From Gemmatimonadota bacterium (GTDB lineage Bacteria; Gemmatimonadota; Gemmatimonadetes; Longimicrobiales; RSA9), in contig SLCC01000075.1 of NCBI GenBank assembly GCA_007126035.1, positions 1 to 34,485 on the forward strand: 34,485 nt of DNA. The letters run 5' to 3'. Position numbers and translations under genes: made by a program. The notes beneath the pieces are model-generated. The model ran no database searches. It worked only from the letters and a program-made list of their open reading frames with translations, and was not told the DNA's origin. Positions 33,039 to 34,485 of this stretch are shown here, in pieces (the first letter of the stretch is position 1; each line of letters starts with the position of its first letter).

Positions 33039-34302
33039 TGCCACCGCCGGCTCCTTGCCGGTCCCAGGCCAGGAGTCTTCGCTCGCCTGTCAGCGCGCGT
33101 TTATCGGTCAGATCCTGGCTGACCTCGAGGCATCCGAGGTACTGGCCTTTCTCATCCCGTAGCGCCCGATACTCGATGTGCAGGAACCGGCCGTTCAATG
33201 TGATCCAAAACTCGGCCTGGTCCTGCTCGCCGGAGCGGAACGCGGCGAGGATCCGCTCCACCACATCGACGCTGGAGGGCGGGTGGCAGAACTGCACCTT
33301 GCGGCCCAGGATCGCGCGGGTGCGGGCGAATATGCGCTCGGCGCCCTGGGTGAAGAACCTGACGTTGTCGTCCTTGTCGACGAAGGTGAGATCGAAGGGT
33401 ATGGTGTTGAGGATAGCCGTCAGCTCCGGCCCGGTCAGGCTGCCGCTGGGCAGCTGCACGCGGCCGGCCTGCCCGGCCTCCAGGGACCCCTCCGCCCGCT
33501 CCGGCGGTAGATCCGACGGGCGCCAGCTCTCTTCAGGGTCGACCAGACAGAACCCGATCTCGGCGCTGCCCTTCGCCACCTCCCACCATTCCGCCTCGTC
33601 CAGCGTATCCATGCACATGGGCAACAGGATCTGCTCTTCCTTGTAGATCATGCCCGCGACGGCTTCGGCAGCGGGCCGCAGGGCAATGGCCGCCATGCTC
33701 AGCGCCTCCGCAACGCTCACCCCGGAGGCCGCCCCCGCCAGTGCCTCGCTTGCGTCCTTCAACAGTGCCCGCGCCTCGTCGTGCTTGCCCCACATCACCG
33801 TGGGTGGCCCGCTGATGCCACGCTTCTCCAGGAACGGGAAGAGCAGATGCTCCTTCCGAAGGTAGTGCTTCTCCACGTCCATCAGCGCGTTGAAATGCAC
33901 CCGGACCAACTCCAGCTGTTCCGTCCCATTGGCGTCTGCCGGCAACTCCCCCAACGCCTCCAGCAGCTTGTCGATCTGGTTCAGCTCCCACTCCAGAGCC
34001 CGGTTCTCCTGCCGCAAGATGTCCACTGGGTGTCCCGGCGGCACCGTCCTGGCGCCAGCCTGCGAGATGGCACCCTCCAGCGCTTCCGTGTGCACGTCGC
34101 ACAACTTCAGCACTTCCGACACGGGCATGCCCTCCGAAATCAGTTCCTGCTCCACCTCGACCACGTCGCTGTAAGGTACCTGTCCCAACAGCCGGACCAG
34201 CTGCGGCCGCACCGTCTCCGGCGCCTGGCCCTCGTGGAGCTGCAGGATCATGTGCTTCAACAGGTCCTGCCGACGTCGTGCGCTATCTATGATCTCGCTC
34301 AT
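33025..34302 (-). CDS. DUF438 / hemerythrin-like / PAS domain protein
   Basis: This 425-residue cytoplasmic protein probably senses a small molecule such as oxygen, nitric oxide or redox state. The N-terminal DUF438 domain (about 1-75) includes LKHMILQLHEGQAPETVRPQLVRLL and VEQELISEGMPVSEVLKLCDVH. A hemerythrin-like helical bundle (about 85-240) has iron-ligand candidates in GHPVD, VRVHFNALMDVEKHYLRKEHLLFPFLE, MWGKHDEA and YKEEQILLP. A C-terminal PAS domain (about 285-410) contains NTIPFDLTFVDKDDNVRFFTQGAERIF and the family segment FCHPPSSVDVVERILAAFRSGE. There is no kinase or DNA-binding domain. The ATG at 34302 has an excellent GGAGGTGAG site; an upstream GTG at 34353 is less likely. It heads the operon with the DUF1858-like gene and the ROK kinase. 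Confidence 0.88.
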   Translation of the reverse strand: MSEIIDSARRRQDLLKHMILQLHEGQAPETVRPQLVRLLGQVPYSDVVEVEQELISEGMPVSEVLKLCDVHTEALEGAISQAGARTVPPGHPVDILRQENRALEWELNQIDKLLEALGELPADANGTEQLELVRVHFNALMDVEKHYLRKEHLLFPFLEKRGISGPPTVMWGKHDEARALLKDASEALAGAASGVSVAEALSMAAIALRPAAEAVAGMIYKEEQILLPMCMDTLDEAEWWEVAKGSAEIGFCLVDPEESWRPSDLPPERAEGSLEAGQAGRVQLPSGSLTGPELTAILNTIPFDLTFVDKDDNVRFFTQGAERIFARTRAILGRKVQFCHPPSSVDVVERILAAFRSGEQDQAEFWITLNGRFLHIEYRALRDEKGQYLGCLEVSQDLTDKRALTGERRLLAWDRQGAGGGNAPT

Positions 34303-34349
34303 CTCACCTCCCTCGCGTTGATACAACAGTCCATTCTCATGGTAAGCAT

Positions 34350-34485
34350 TCACTGCGGCCGCTCGGTGGCCCGCGCTGCGTGCTGGCGATAGCGCCGGGC
34401 GAGCCGCTTCGTCTGGAACAGCGCGGCGGAGAGGCCCGTCCAGAGCGTGACCGCACCCAGAATGATCGCCATCCGCTCCCAGTCG
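34350..34485 (-). CDS. C-terminal end of a membrane protein (partial)
   Basis: The frame enters from the right edge and reads DWERMAIILGAVTLWTGLSAALFQTKRLARRYRQHAARATERPQ before a TGA at 34350-34352. There is one hydrophobic helix of about 18 residues followed by a strongly basic tail, the usual shape of a cytoplasmic C-terminus of an inner-membrane protein. The stop lies 47 bases before the DUF438 start on the same strand, so both may be in one operon. The family cannot be identified from this piece. Confidence 0.55.
   Translation of the reverse strand, partial: DWERMAIILGAVTLWTGLSAALFQTKRLARRYRQHAARATERPQ

Overview
The window reads as a chromosomal segment of a high-GC, Gram-negative bacterium. 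A SusC/SusD-type pair, TonB-dependent receptor architecture, many lipoproteins, CarboxypepD-like N-terminal domains and strongly G/C-ending codons together suggest Gemmatimonadota or a close relative. This taxonomic guess is inference from gene style only; there is no rRNA in the window.

Layout from left to right. Positions 1-~533 hold a degenerate tandem repeat of ~109-117 bp units and no credible gene. A small lipoprotein (593-952) with its own terminator follows. A SusC/RagA-like outer-membrane receptor and its SusD-like lipoprotein (1313-5656) come next, behind a structured leader with a terminator-like hairpin and a hairpin that covers the ribosome-binding site. Then come a CNNM/CorC-type membrane protein (5800-7131) and a small lipoprotein (7280-7525). 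A seven-gene block runs from 7663 to 18303: ECF sigma factor, single-span membrane protein (probable anti-sigma), Spy/CpxP/CnrX-like periplasmic protein with LTxxQ motifs, TolC-type channel, lipoprotein periplasmic adaptor and two complete RND pumps. The order resembles the cnrYXH-cnrCBA logic, but the pumps carry hydrophobe-type rather than heavy-metal-type signatures.

The opposite strand then carries metK (18313-19494). Its leader contains a good sigma70 promoter, an element I read as a SAM-II-like riboswitch aptamer, and an intrinsic terminator, so S-adenosylmethionine would control its own synthase. Divergent from it is a small acidic protein of unknown function (19795-20169), followed by a secreted M28-family zinc peptidase (20353-21765). 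Convergent with that are a penicillin/acyl-homoserine-lactone acylase-type lipoprotein and, directly upstream and probably translationally coupled to it, carB (21786-27592).

The right part holds small hypothetical and lipoprotein genes, a very basic histone-H1-like protein (28627-29055) behind a perfect TGTGA-N6-TCACA palindrome, and a large outer-membrane barrel protein (29326-31551). The last minus-strand operon reads DUF438/hemerythrin/PAS protein, a small DUF1858-like protein whose middle appears out of frame, and a ROK-family sugar kinase. A partial membrane protein runs off the right edge.

Most promising for follow-up are the metK leader, the sigma/anti-sigma/sensor-controlled double-RND cassette, the two-hairpin leader of the SusC gene, and the Crp-type site in front of the basic protein.
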